This document shows, piece after piece, positions 39,301-51,200 of a stretch of DNA of 64,000 nt; positions within the stretch are counted from its first letter, which is position 1; each line of letters starts with the position of its first letter. The stretch is from the NCBI RefSeq assembly GCF_000002995.4, contig NW_025062478.1, positions 6,610,001-6,674,000 on the forward strand. The letters are read 5' to 3'. The position numbers were made by a program, and so were the translations under genes. Source of the DNA: Brugia malayi. Lineage: Eukaryota; Nematoda; Chromadorea; Rhabditida; Onchocercidae. The notes beneath the pieces are model-generated. The model was not told the DNA's origin and made no database searches. It was given only the letters and a program-made list of their open reading frames with translations.

Positions 39301-42300
39301 TAGGATCATTTGGTTTTTCACAATCCCACCGACAATCAGTTTAATATACAGAAAGAAAAAGTCGACGTTTCAAGTTTCAGATTGAAAGGGATAGTTTGAA
39401 CTCGTATGGCGAGGAAAATGATTATAGAGAGGATGATGAATTTTTCGATGAAATCGGTTATTCGGAGTCTCCTGAAAAGTACGCTTTCCATTATTTTTGT
39501 TGACTGTTTTATGGCTATTTTTTTCGAATGTAATAACAAATCATCAGTATCTAATCAGAATTATATACCACCGTATACAATAACGAACGTTAGTTTTGAA
39601 AAATAAAATGATGGATAAGTAAAATAGGTAAAATATCGTATATGTTGGAAAAAGTAACCATTATTAAAGAAGAAAGTCGACTGGCAAAGACGTGAAAAGA
39701 GAAATAGAAAAATGTGAATCCAAAGTTTCGTAGCATTTTTGACTATAACTTAAGATTTTACGCTGTACAGCAATTATTTTTGAAACAGATGAGTCATTAT
39801 TCAAGAAGGTTGGGAAAATCGATCATTTTTTTCCTTCTGTAATAAATTAACATTGAAACTTGTTCTTTGAAGTAAACTGAGAGCACAGCTGTATTTTATT
39901 CAACATTTAACCGTTTTTCTCTGTTCCCAGTATTTTTTACAGAAATGGGCACAAATGAAGAGTGCTGTGAAATTCTCTAAAATTTTCAAATATTTTTAAA
40001 AAATTTCTCATTATAATTCAAGAACAAAAAGTTGGATATTCGACTGCCATGATCAAGTCTACTATTATTATTCTTCTAATTATCCTGTGCTGAATTTCCT
40101 AATAGTTGTGAAACATGCTTAAGTTGTTGAAAAAGAAAAAAATCAACGGTTAAACAATTTCGTTTAATCCATCGGCGGCTTACTGCAAAAAACTGCATCG
40201 GCCTTTCTGATTTAATAACTAACACAGATTGCAAGGATTATGTCAGGTAAAAGGTTTAGAGATGAATTATTGTCAGCAATTTTTAGGGATGTTGCCGATT
40301 ATGTAAATCTGAACGAACTTTTTCTGTTAGGATCAGATACCTACAGTACAATGATGCAACATCCTCCTGCGCTGCCATTGCATAAGCCACCGAGTCAATG
40401 GGTAAGTATTGATAATTGGTCTGAGACACAAATTTTAAAACTCCGCAGTTCTAATGATTCTACAGGAAGTCAAGTCGAATATAATCAAGTATTTTGCAGG
40501 AAACCAAATTATATCAAATAGCAGAACGCTGTCTTAGTACAGTGATAAATGAAGATCAGTTTGCTCAATGCAGTGGTACTTTGAATAGAAATATGAGTGA
40601 TAACGTGAGTAGCCCTTTTTCTAAATAATTTTCATCCATTTAATGGATGAAATTTTTTAGTTCCCAAACTACCGAAATAAAAATGGATGTCTTGTAGACA
40701 AGTGACTTGTGCTCCTCTCCTTCACGTGGTTCCGGTGAAAGTTCAAGATCATTAAATCAACATAAAAGTCGCATTGATTTCACTAATATCAAGGAAGGGG
40801 ATTATGCAGTACCACCAGATGCAAATCAGGATATTAGAGCAACTCTGATCAATTCTACTGAACCCGTAGGTTGTTTACACCTTATTTTTTATTTGCAAAC
40901 GCACAAAATTCCCGAAAAATGTTTACTTCTTAAATCTTTTAGTTAAATAATTGCTGTTTTAGCTGGAAAAATGTGGTTATTTGATACAGATGACTGATAG
41001 CAGACTCAAGTCATTGAAAAGGCGTTATTTTGTATTCAAGAATGGTTTTCTTACTTTATACAGAACTCAAGTTAGTTAATTACTGCGAATATCATTCAAT
41101 TTTCTTTAGATTTCATTGCAGTCTTTTTTTAGTATTCAATTCCGTAATTTTTATCATATTAGAAATTGCAGTGTTTGTTGAATTAGAAATCAGATTAATA
41201 AAAATCTAAAGGCCTATACGTACCTTTTATTCGTTGTTTCTTAATATCCTGATTTTCATCCAGGAAAACAATTTTTCAGAAAAATCATTTAAAAGGCGAG
41301 GAACCACTGGTTAGAATTGCAGTGTCCGATATTCGTTCCGTCACAAAGCTGGTCAATAAAATGGGTTATGGTTTACAGGTTTTTATTAAAATTCCATTTT
41401 TTAACACCTTTCCACTATTCTCTGTCACTATAATAAAAGAAACAAGTAGCAAAATAAACAAATCCGGAAGTTTTTTGAAAGGGATGCGAGATGAAAGCCA
41501 TTCTCTACCCACTTTTATAGGTAACGACAGCAAATAGCGAATACTGTTATGCAGCTGAATCAGATCGTGCTACCAATGAGTGGATTGCTCTTCTAACACG
41601 TAGTTTGCGTACTACAACAATTTCTGAAGTTAGTCAGCGTGCCACAGGGCTTAATGCCGACATTAATGGTTATGTCATAAAGGTTATACAAATATTTGAC
41701 ATTTTATCGTTATTTGCTTTTACTAATGACTTTGCCAAGTAATAAATTGCTTAGGTGGAATTAACGGCATCATTTCGTTAATTAATTGGCTAGGATTTTT
41801 TGTCAGATATGAGCAAAAATGTTTTTCCTTCTTTAAATAGTTAAAAAACTACTATATAATTAATTTCAGGCAAAATGTGGTAGCACAAGACGTTTTTTCG
41901 CATCCATAGTAGATAATAAACTGCTGTTTTTCAAGAGCTCTGATGATCGAGTTAGTGTTCCATGTCGTCATTTCCTTCATTTCTTTCTTTTTTTTTTTTA
42001 ACACTAGTATGATATAAAGCTAAATATACAATTGAGCACAGTTTTTTGCTAGAAAACGTTAATGTAGCATGTTCATTTTTAGGTCCCGTGTTCCCATATG
42101 TATCTTCGAGGTGCACATATCTGTGAGAAGATAAAAACTGCTGCTGATGAATCAAGTGGAAGTTCTGATGAGCAAAGTGAAAATCATACGAAAGATTTTG
42201 ATCACACTGTCTCGATTGAGGTCTTCCTTATCATTAATATTTTCGGATTGTTTTTGATTCAATTGAAATAATTTGTTAGATTTTTGGAGTTAATGGAAGG

Positions 42301-45300
42301 CAACATGCTGTGTACCCATTTTAATACCCTGCTGATTTAGATTGCAAACGCCGATCCAGTTTACATTGTTTTGCGGAGTGCTGAAGAGAAGGATAAATGG
42401 ATATATTTTTTGAAAAAGGCCGCTAATGATGTGATATTTAGTGGAACTGCTTTCGAGGTACTTATACAAAGGATGTTGGCACAAAATGTAGATGATGGTA
42501 ATTTAAAACGTTTTTTATTTATTATATTTATTAATAAAATTTTTGTTTCATTTTTATTATACAAAATATCTTACTTTGAAATCGAATGTGTGTGAGATTG
42601 TTAGTGTTTTTAGCAAAAACATTTTTTTGATGCATTCGTAACTAACGAAGCAGTTTGTTCGTTATTCCTGGATAATTTAATTGGAAATTTCAAATTTGCT
42701 TGCTGTTCGGAAGGAAGAGTGAATCTCATTTTTCATTGTTTTTTTTTTTATGTAAGGACTAAAGACTTGAAGTTTCTTAGCTTTTTTGTTATTTCGCAAA
42801 GGTTTGTGTTTTTTTTTTTTTCCTAAGTTTTTCCTTATGCTGCATTTTAGTTTTAATTGAGGAATGAATCTGATTATTTGCCAGTAGGTTTTACCCACTT
42901 TTATTAGAAAGGATAGCATTGCAATTTTCGTCTTACACTGTATTTCCCTCTTCAGAAGATTTATTGTGGAATGACGTACTTTTGACAGCATGTGAAGAAA
43001 AGCCAAAGGAAACATTAACAACAATATTCGATGAAATGCTGAAAAAGAAAGCACTGGAACTTGGTCGAGCATGTTTCATGTTTACTTCGGTGTTAATGAG
43101 ACCAACAGGGGTTCAGTACCATATTGATCTTGCACAAAATATTCTTACTACGGCGATGTCCAGTGACTTACTCAGAAATGAGCTTTATGCTAATTTGATA
43201 AAGCTGACGTCTGGTTCAATGTCGTATGGAATTCAAGTACATATTGCTTCCCTCTTGCTACTATGATTTTGTTTTTAATCGAGATTATAGAATTACTTGT
43301 TTTTATTGCATGCTAGCATAGCTAAATAAAACTTTAATACTTTCATTTGACAGAAATTTACTTCGTATTGCTAATTACAAATTACCATTCTTCATTCAAG
43401 TTCCACTATGGTCTTGTAACTGTTCTTGACAGTATTTTCATTCTGCTCAAATTTTATGGAAACTTCAGTTGCTTTAGGCTTGGAAATTAATGGCTTTAAC
43501 GACACCATTATTTACACCCCGACAGTATTCGCTTTCATGGTTGCTTCGTCGACACATCGAAAGATGGAGTGGAAAAAGGTTTCGATTTCATATTTCTATT
43601 TTGAATTATGTTGCATTCTTACTTTTTCATTTTTATTTGTAACCAGTTTTATTTGTTTATAATTTCCGACTAAAGCGACTAATGCTAAAGTTACTGCAGC
43701 TCCATAATTTATATTTATAATGATTTGTATTTTTCTTCATGCTATTATGGTACTTAATTTTTCAATTTTTTAAGATGTGATGAAGGTAATTTTGCATTAT
43801 ATTGTTTGCGTGCTTTCAATCGTTGTCTGAAAGCACATGGACGAACAGAAGGACCAAGTAAACTTGAGGCAATCTCCATATTAACACGAGATCCAACTTC
43901 AACTAATATGCCACATAGTATTCCAGTACTGCTACCAACTAATGAATACCAAGTAAGCTACAAAAAATGGATAATGTACCAATAATTTTATGTTTGCATA
44001 ATATGCCTTTACTTTTCAAGAACCGATGTTTTTGTGTTGATCATTAATGATATTTAAGAGTATTGTTAACCCAAAAAAACTTTTAAGGTTATCGATTTTG
44101 ATGGTTCTACGCTTATCGCTGACTGTTTGTCAACTTTATGTGTGAAGTGTGGTTTACGACCAGCGCTTCTGAGTGGTTACGCTTTATACGTGGAAGATCC
44201 CCTGGAACGGAATTCTTATCTTTTTCTAAAGGGCAAACAGAAAGTGAGCTCGGATGTTATAATTTTATAATATCTACTTCTTTATTTTCTTGAAATCTTT
44301 TGTCAATTTTCCTGAGATAACTGAGAACTTAACAATGCTGTTGAAAAATTAAGTTGTTTTTCAGTTGTGTGACTGCATATCACGTTGGGAACGTGAATTG
44401 ATGGACAATAAATGTGGACGAGTCACTGAGGATGTTGCTCGGATAAAGTTATCTATTCGACAGAGACAGTATTGGAGTCATCTGGTCTCTTCAGAAACAC
44501 CGACAGAACGTACATTTTTGGTGCATTGGATGGCGAGTGAAATTGTTGCTGGAAGAGTACCGTTGAGTAGCGAATTAGCAGAGGAGCTAGCAGCTGTTTA
44601 TGCACAAGTAAATTATTGTAATGTTTTGTGTAGTTCTATGTAGCATAGTTATACTTATTTGTATTTCATTTGTCTCTAATGGTAGCATACACTTCAGCTC
44701 AAGTTTGGAGACATGGGAACGATATCCGATGAACAATTCCGTGAAATTATAACTTCTTATTATCCTTCAAAACTGCTGGATGTTGGATGTGAAAGATTGC
44801 TAAGGTTAGATTAAATTGAATTTTTAGTGATTTTAATTTCAGGAAAAATCTTTTTTTAGCACCAGTTTAGATTATAATAAAAGTTTGCAGACAAAATTCT
44901 TGTTTGATTTATGCAGACATGGATTTCAGATTAAATCTTGAAACAAACTGGTCGCAGTTGCGTGATACTTCGACAGTGGATTGCATTCGCATGATACTAG
45001 TCGTTTTGCGCAAGTGGCGCTTTTTCGGATCATTTATTACGGAAGCACGAATGAAAATGCGTAACGACGAAAGTTTGTTCATTGCTCTCAATGATCAAGG
45101 CGTTCATTTGCTCAGTTTTCGTCAGCTTGTTAGTATTCATTTTTGTATAGCTGTGGCCGAAAAGCAGGAGTAAATTATTTTAGTGCACAGAATATTTCTT
45201 CTCGGAAAAATTCATTTGGGAAATACTGGCTATGTTTCCTTGATCATTATATTCAAACAAAATATTCATGATCGAAATGGTTTGCATTACTCCTGTGAAA

Positions 45301-45719
45301 TTTACATTTTTATAGGATCTCATAAGAAGTATTCCTTACAATCGACTGGTCTCATTCGGCGGTTATCGCAATGATTTTATGCTCACCATTGAAAGAGTAC
45401 TCCCGCCTCAAGCTCATCCTGAAGAAACAACCCGAGAAAGATTGACTTTTTCAATGCCTGCAAGAAATATTGACCAGGTTATTCTATTTTACCTGTTTTT
45501 TCCAACCGAAACTCTAATTCATGAGTCAAACAATCTCCAAAAGGGACTTATGTGTTTTGTTTTGTTTTTTGGTTGAAATTTTTTTTCTTTTCTGGTTTGA
45601 AAGCAATATTAGAACGGTTTTAATTATTGCAAATGTAATTTTTTCAGCTGACGTGTCATTTAGCAGAATATATCCGGTGTCAGAAATTAATTTCGAAGCT
45701 TTCGATACGAAATTCATAA
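36317..45719 (+). CDS. max-1: MAX-1 / PLEKHH-type coiled-coil, PH-PH-MyTH4-FERM protein (5' end not found)
   Basis: Cytoplasmic membrane-binding adaptor; in C. elegans MAX-1 acts in motor axon guidance with the netrin receptor UNC-5. Exons: 36317-36445, 36696-36813, 37477-37625, 39381-39478, 40287-40401, 40500-40604, 40698-40865, 40963-41070, 41280-41378, 41521-41682, 41870-41950, 42083-42220, 42341-42497, 42956-43236, 43478-43578, 43775-43952, 44088-44243, 44365-44607, 44686-44804, 44891-45128, 45316-45477, 45648-45719. All phases agree, giving 1058 residues to TAA. In order: Leu/Glu-rich coiled coil (1-43); Ser/acidic linker with a Pro-rich PIPTPRK stretch; PH1 from about 295 (KRRYFVFKNG); PH2 about 412-545 (ending EEKDKWIYFLKKA); MyTH4 about 545-727 (ELYANLIKLT); FERM about 728-1058. 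There is no myosin motor, which excludes MyTH4-FERM myosins. The start codon and probably a few tens of residues of coiled coil are missing upstream. Confidence 0.93.
38799..38831. repeat. Perfect 14-bp inverted repeat with 5-nt loop in a max-1 intron
   Basis: The left arm TGTCTTCTTATTGG (38799-38812) and right arm CCAATAAGAAGACA (38818-38831) are exact reverse complements around a TTATG loop. It lies in the intron between exons 37477-37625 and 39381-39478. Confidence 0.9.
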
Positions 45720-45831
45720 TTACGTATACAGCAGCTTTGAGTATTAGTGCATAATTTTATACTGTTTTCATGACATTTTTTGCTCATTGTTATTATTTGA
45801 AAGAAAAGTGCCCATAATTTCGCTAAGTATT

Positions 45832-45837
45832 AATAAA
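45832..45837 (+). terminator. max-1: Candidate polyadenylation signal of max-1
   Basis: AATAAA about 113 nt after the stop codon and just before a (TA)n run. Confidence 0.5.
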
Positions 45838-45854
45838 GAGGAGATGCCATTGAG

Positions 45855-45855
<1 letters not shown>

Positions 45856-45897
<42 letters not shown>
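45856..45897. repeat. (TA)n microsatellite
   Basis: An uninterrupted TA run of about 20 units immediately downstream of max-1. It is probably length-variable, and able to form cruciforms. Confidence 0.9.
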
Positions 45898-45898
<1 letters not shown>

Positions 45899-48220
45899 TA
45901 AACGATACAGTGTTATATTTTCGTTTTCCTGAAAAACTTCATGGCGTTAAATATATTTGTTTTGCAAGACCTAAAGTCGATTATTTGCTCGGCTATCAAC
46001 TAAACACGTTTTTTTAGTCCATAATTCTATTTAGGAATAATTTGGATATCGTAGCATTTTAAATAAAATTAAATTTCGTCAAATTTCAAAGAATGCTAGG
46101 AAATGACGTGAGTAATGTTGAGCGCTGTTAGTGATATTATTGATCAACTTTTTTTTTTAGAAACTTATGGTTATAGCTTGTCCGAATTGCTGGTCTTTCG
46201 GCTTAACACAGTACTAATTTTAAGCTCATTATCACGAATGCATGTCTGTACGACTGCAACTAGAATTAAATTTCATGATGGATTTGATCAACTGCTTCCG
46301 CTTGACACGGAGAAATTAGGGCGTCTTCATAACATTTTCTAGAATTGGAGACACCCTGAAGCCTAGTTGGCATCAGTTTTGATATGAAAAGTTCATTTTA
46401 TAGCGAATATTATGAGTAGAAACTTCACTGCCAATTTTTTTCTTGCAAGACGAGAGAAAAAAGTGCAGGGACAGTGACGACATATGCAAAAGAAAGTGTG
46501 GAAGTGGTCGTGGAGTAACATGACATAAATCAGTGGAAAGTGAGATCAGCCATCGAACGCTAAGTTCAACTGGAACAGTTTTCAATGCATTTGATGAGAA
46601 ACATCCACAGAGGTGAAATTCCATCAATAAACGTCTTCAATCTTTCCCCACTTTTTTACACATTAAGATAATATAAATTAAAGAGGAAACCAATAAAATT
46701 TTTCCCATAACTTGGAAAAATTATAACTTGCAAAAGTCATAACTTATCTTTTCCAGAACTTGTCTTGAAAAAATCAACTTATCTTTCTCATAACTTATCT
46801 TGGAAAAATCCTTTTAGAATATTTATCAAAATGAAACAGTCCACGTCCTTGTAATCACGAACTATCACAGAAATTCAATGGGATCTGGAAATGTTCTTTA
46901 ATCACGACAACTCAGTTGTTTCTAATAACAACATCAATAACATTAAGGACTAATTTTCTTGATAAAATGGATGGAAGTACAATTTTTTTTTTTTTTTTCT
47001 CAAATGAGACATTTGATTTGGTACATGCTTATACCACAAAGTATATTATTAATGTTAAATTACTGAGAAACTGCAGGACCTATCATTAGGTTTAACTCTT
47101 CTAACTATTTAACGTCAGTATTGATTTCCAAAACTATACGTATTTCAGAGATCTGGATCACTTCGAATTTCAAAGAAAATCTAAAGTACTGTTTAAGAAA
47201 ATTTATTTACCTTCACTGACGTATCGAAGTTAGTAATTTTCTATGGAAAATCCCGATTATACGATCATGTCATCTGAGATAAGACTTAAAAATGAAGGAA
47301 GATATCAAAACTGACATAATAATTTTCCAGAGATTCTGCACCGAATCATTTGGAGAAAAAAATGAACACAAAAACTAAAAGCAGCAAAACGTATTTCTCA
47401 AAGTGCTGTAATACAAGCGTTTCGAAATAAATCTAAGGAATTTCTCCATAAGCAGTGTCAAACTAACGTTTTGAATCAGAATATTTGATGAGTGTCCAAA
47501 ATGCCATGAGATATTGCCGCCTAGGCATGCTTGTCTATTCGCATGTTCAGTTGAAAATTGAAATTTTGATGAAAAGCGAGACGAAATGTCCAGCGAAGTA
47601 AAAAATGCAATTTTCAAGAATAATTCACTAAATATACTTATAGATGCATTGTGAATTACATGTGTGACACCTCCTTTCATCAATAATAAGTTACAAACAA
47701 CTGCAAAGCAACTTTCCGTCTACGACGGACAGTAATCGTCCCCATTGCAGTACTCCTCCCTAGCATACAGTACCACAATGCTACGACTCTAATGAAAAGG
47801 CAAGTGAAAGGTATTTTGCGGCTGTCAATTTGTCCAGCGAAACTAGTGGAGATAGTCGGTCTTAGCAGGTTGGTGTCGTGGTGTGTGTGTTGGGTTGGGT
47901 CGTATTTTGCTAGTTTATGCTAGGATGCAGCCTGCAGAAGTTTGTATTACGAATTTTATTTGAATATCCTGCGTTGAACAACTGTCTAGTTCAGTACTGC
48001 TGCAAGTAGTGAGTACTGAGAAATACTGTTAATGACATGAAATTCCATGCAAGCTTGCTTAACTTTTTGGATTGCACATGCATCCACATACCAACATTGT
48101 AGCATATTTGGTAGGTTGACTTTAATGAATCAGAAACGTGACTTTTATATCGCTTAATTATTTAGAATTAAAAAAATATGAAGCGATGGGAAAGAAATAC
48201 AAGGTTTCAAGTTTTTTGAA
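45898..48220. other. rad-50: Intergenic DNA between max-1 and rad-50
   Basis: No gene recognised. A short-range degenerate repeat built on TAACTTATCTT occurs at about 46.70-46.82 kb. Open frames at 46115-46342 (+), 46373-46627 (-) and 47375-47683 (-) have no splice or similarity support. The last 500 bp before rad-50 (47.7-48.2 kb) are less AT-rich with a GT-rich patch near 47.88 kb and may include its promoter. Confidence 0.45.
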
Positions 48221-48226
48221 TTTTAG
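48221..48226 (+). promoter_or_regulatory. rad-50: Probable 3' splice or trans-splice acceptor in the rad-50 leader
   Basis: A TTTTAG acceptor about 37 nt ahead of the RAD50 start codon with no visible upstream coding exon, compatible with spliced-leader addition. Confidence 0.5.
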
Positions 48227-48248
48227 AGATATTTTAGTAAAGAGATTG

Positions 48249-48284
48249 ATGTGTCGGGGCGGATGTCGTTGTTGGACACAATAG
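48249..48284 (+). promoter_or_regulatory. rad-50: Short upstream ORF overlapping the RAD50 start
   Basis: An ATG at 48249, 14 nt ahead of the RAD50 ATG and in another frame, opens 11 codons ending in TAG at 48282-48284, overlapping the main start. If included in the mRNA leader it could lower RAD50 translation. Confidence 0.45.
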
Positions 48285-51200
48285 AACTACAGGGAATCCG
48301 CAGTGTCGGAGTGGGACCTCAAAATGCTAATGTCATTGAATTTCTGTCTCCGTTAACTATTATTTGTGGGCCTAATGGTGCTGGAAAGACAACAATCATT
48401 GAAGCACTTAAATATGTCACAACTGGCGAGTTACCGAAAGGAAGCTTCCAAACATTTATCCACGATATGCGAGTAGGTTCACCACATCACTTCCAGCCTC
48501 TCTATTAGTTTCTCATTTTAATCTTCTACCAATATTCTTCATTCTATATATAAAAGTCAGATTCTCAGAAACTTGCTGATTTTTATAAGAACACTGATAT
48601 AGTTTAAATATTTTCCATCTGCATTTCAACGGGCAAAATAATTTACATTGAAAACTGAAGTTTCAAACAATGAAAATGATGCGAGCTTGTTTCTGATAGA
48701 CTTGTGTCTTTACATGAAATATTTTCCAGCATGTTGACAGTTGGTCATCATTAGTATTAATTTGCAGTTGGCTGATAGATCTCGAGTGGATGCATCAGTG
48801 AAGCTCAAATTTAGAGATATCAGAGGGAGATCTTGTGTCGTGACTCGTCGTATAATGCAGTCCAAGGGTGCTAAGGTGGAGCATTCACTTTTAGAACTTT
48901 GTCTTATAAATATTTCAATCTACTCAGTGGAAACTTAGTGGAAATTAATTTTCAGGGTAAAATAACAAATAAATCAGAAGAGAGTACGATTGCAATCGAG
49001 AAGGAGTCCGGCGAGTGGAAAAGCTTATCGTCAAAAGTCGTTGACTGTAAGAAAGAGGTAAGTCTCAGCTTTAATTGTAGTGCTACATCTTTTTTTTTTT
49101 CTTTTTTCGATTCAGAGGAATGTAGGGTTGCAATTTTAATCATTCTGCATTAAAAATGCTACAGATTTTGAACCTTCTTGGCTTGCCCACAGCAATTTTG
49201 GAATATGTGGTCTTCTGTCACCAGGAAGAATCGTCATGGTTAGTTAAAAGCTTTATTTTTGTTTGTTATTAGTTTTTCAGATTCTATAATTACTCTAATG
49301 AACTCTTTATCTTGCAGTTTTTCATTTTTATATTTCAATAATAGAAAAGATGGAACATTGAATAAAAAAAATGCTCACAGTTTTTTATAAAACTTTCTTG
49401 TTCTGTTTAATTTTTTTTCTCATTGTAGGCCGCTTGATGAACCGAAAAAACTGAAAGAACGCTTTGATGAGATTTTTCAAGTGACTGGTTATGTAAAAGC
49501 AGTTGAAGTTCTGAGGAAAGAATTCAAAGAAAATGTTTTTTTTTCCACTATATATATATATTTTTTAACCAGGTTTTCACACCAAATTTGAATCTATTAT
49601 AATGAATAAAAATTTGTAGCAACAAGAACTGAGGATTACTGAAGGCAGGCTACCACTTCTGATTAGGCAGCAAGAAGAAAAGATTGAGGTTTATATGTAT
49701 TTACCAATTTTTATCCTTTTTTCATATTACTGTTTATTGCACAAAGCTCTATTTAATTTTTTTTCTTTCTAGTTAACGAATTTTCATTATGTGCTTAATG
49801 AAAGTTTAACTTGCTTACTGCATTGCAGCTGCACAATGAATACATCATCCTGAAAGAACAAGTAGCAAAAAATGAGGAAGAGATTTTGCTAAATCAATCA
49901 GTACTCAAGGAAAATACTGCCAAGAAGAACTTGAAAGTTGCAGAACTTGATAAAGCGGAAATGTTAAGGAGGAAGCACGGTATGTTTCGTTTTTATCAAA
50001 TTTTCTCGTTTATCTGATTCTTTTGCTGAAATTTTAATTAAGATATGATGAAAGCGGAAAAGCAAATACTTGTCGATCAGGTTGAATGCTGCTCGGCATT
50101 GGATTACGAAGGAGGGATCGAAAATTTAAAACGTGAAATTGAGTCGGTATAAGTTTCCTTTCCTTTTTTATTTTCTTGAATTCTAGCACAAATTTACGAA
50201 TTTGTAACTATTAGATACACTGATTAGAAAAATTTTTAGTTTAAAGCGCTTAGGTATTAATCGGTGTTTGTTTTTCACAAAATAAACTAAACATGTCTAA
50301 TACACCAGATCCACTGTTTAATACTCCGCTCTTTGTTAAATGAATGGTTTTGAAAGTATTTCTTTGTCGTTTCCTGAAAACATTCATTATAACAGTGTTT
50401 TCTTTACAGATTACTCATTCTGATGAGTTTGAACATATGGAACGGAATCGTAAGCGAATCAATGCTGAGATTGATGAACTTAATGAGAAAATTAAAGAGT
50501 ATGTAGCAAAGAAAAAAGAGATCGACAAAGCAATTGTGCACTTGAAAAGTATTCAAATGGTGCTTTTTTTCATGTCTGAATTAAAATATTTTTTTTATTT
50601 TCCTTTTTTTTTTTTTTTTTTTTTATTATGTTCTTGAAATTGTATATTCATTTTAGATGCGTGATAAAATGACTGCAGAAAGGAAGCAGTGCTTACAAAC
50701 TTGTTGGTCACGATTTAATTTAAGAAGTAGGGATTTTTGATCACTAATTGAGTTTTACCAGAGTCTTCAGGTGCTTTTTGCAATATTTGTTTTTCCAGAT
50801 GAACAGATGGAAACTCCGAAACAGTTGTATCACTTGATTGAAAAGCGGAAAGAAGATATCAGCAATTTTAAGGTAACTTTTATCTAGTTTTTATGTTTAA
50901 GACGTTTTCAATAGTTTTTACATATTTTTCACATTTTGCTTCGAGTCGGTTTTTATTGTAGAATGAAATGGAAGAAAAGCAAACAAATTGCCAGAAAGAA
51001 ATTGATAGCATTTCCGGAGTTTTAGCTCAACTTACAGCAAAAATAGAATTGAAGAATGAAGAACGTAAACGACTTGATGAAGATATTACTGTAATAAAGT
51101 GCAATTTAATGGAAGCATCTACTTCATCCCAGAAGTAAATAATTATCACGTAGATTTGCCGATAATGTAGATTAATCTCTTGTATGTTTTAGTTCTTGCT

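Noticed and set aside
45787..46342. Additional C-terminal exons of max-1
   Set aside because: The exon 45648-45719 supplies the conserved FERM end and an in-frame stop. The later frames cross a (TA)n repeat and match nothing.
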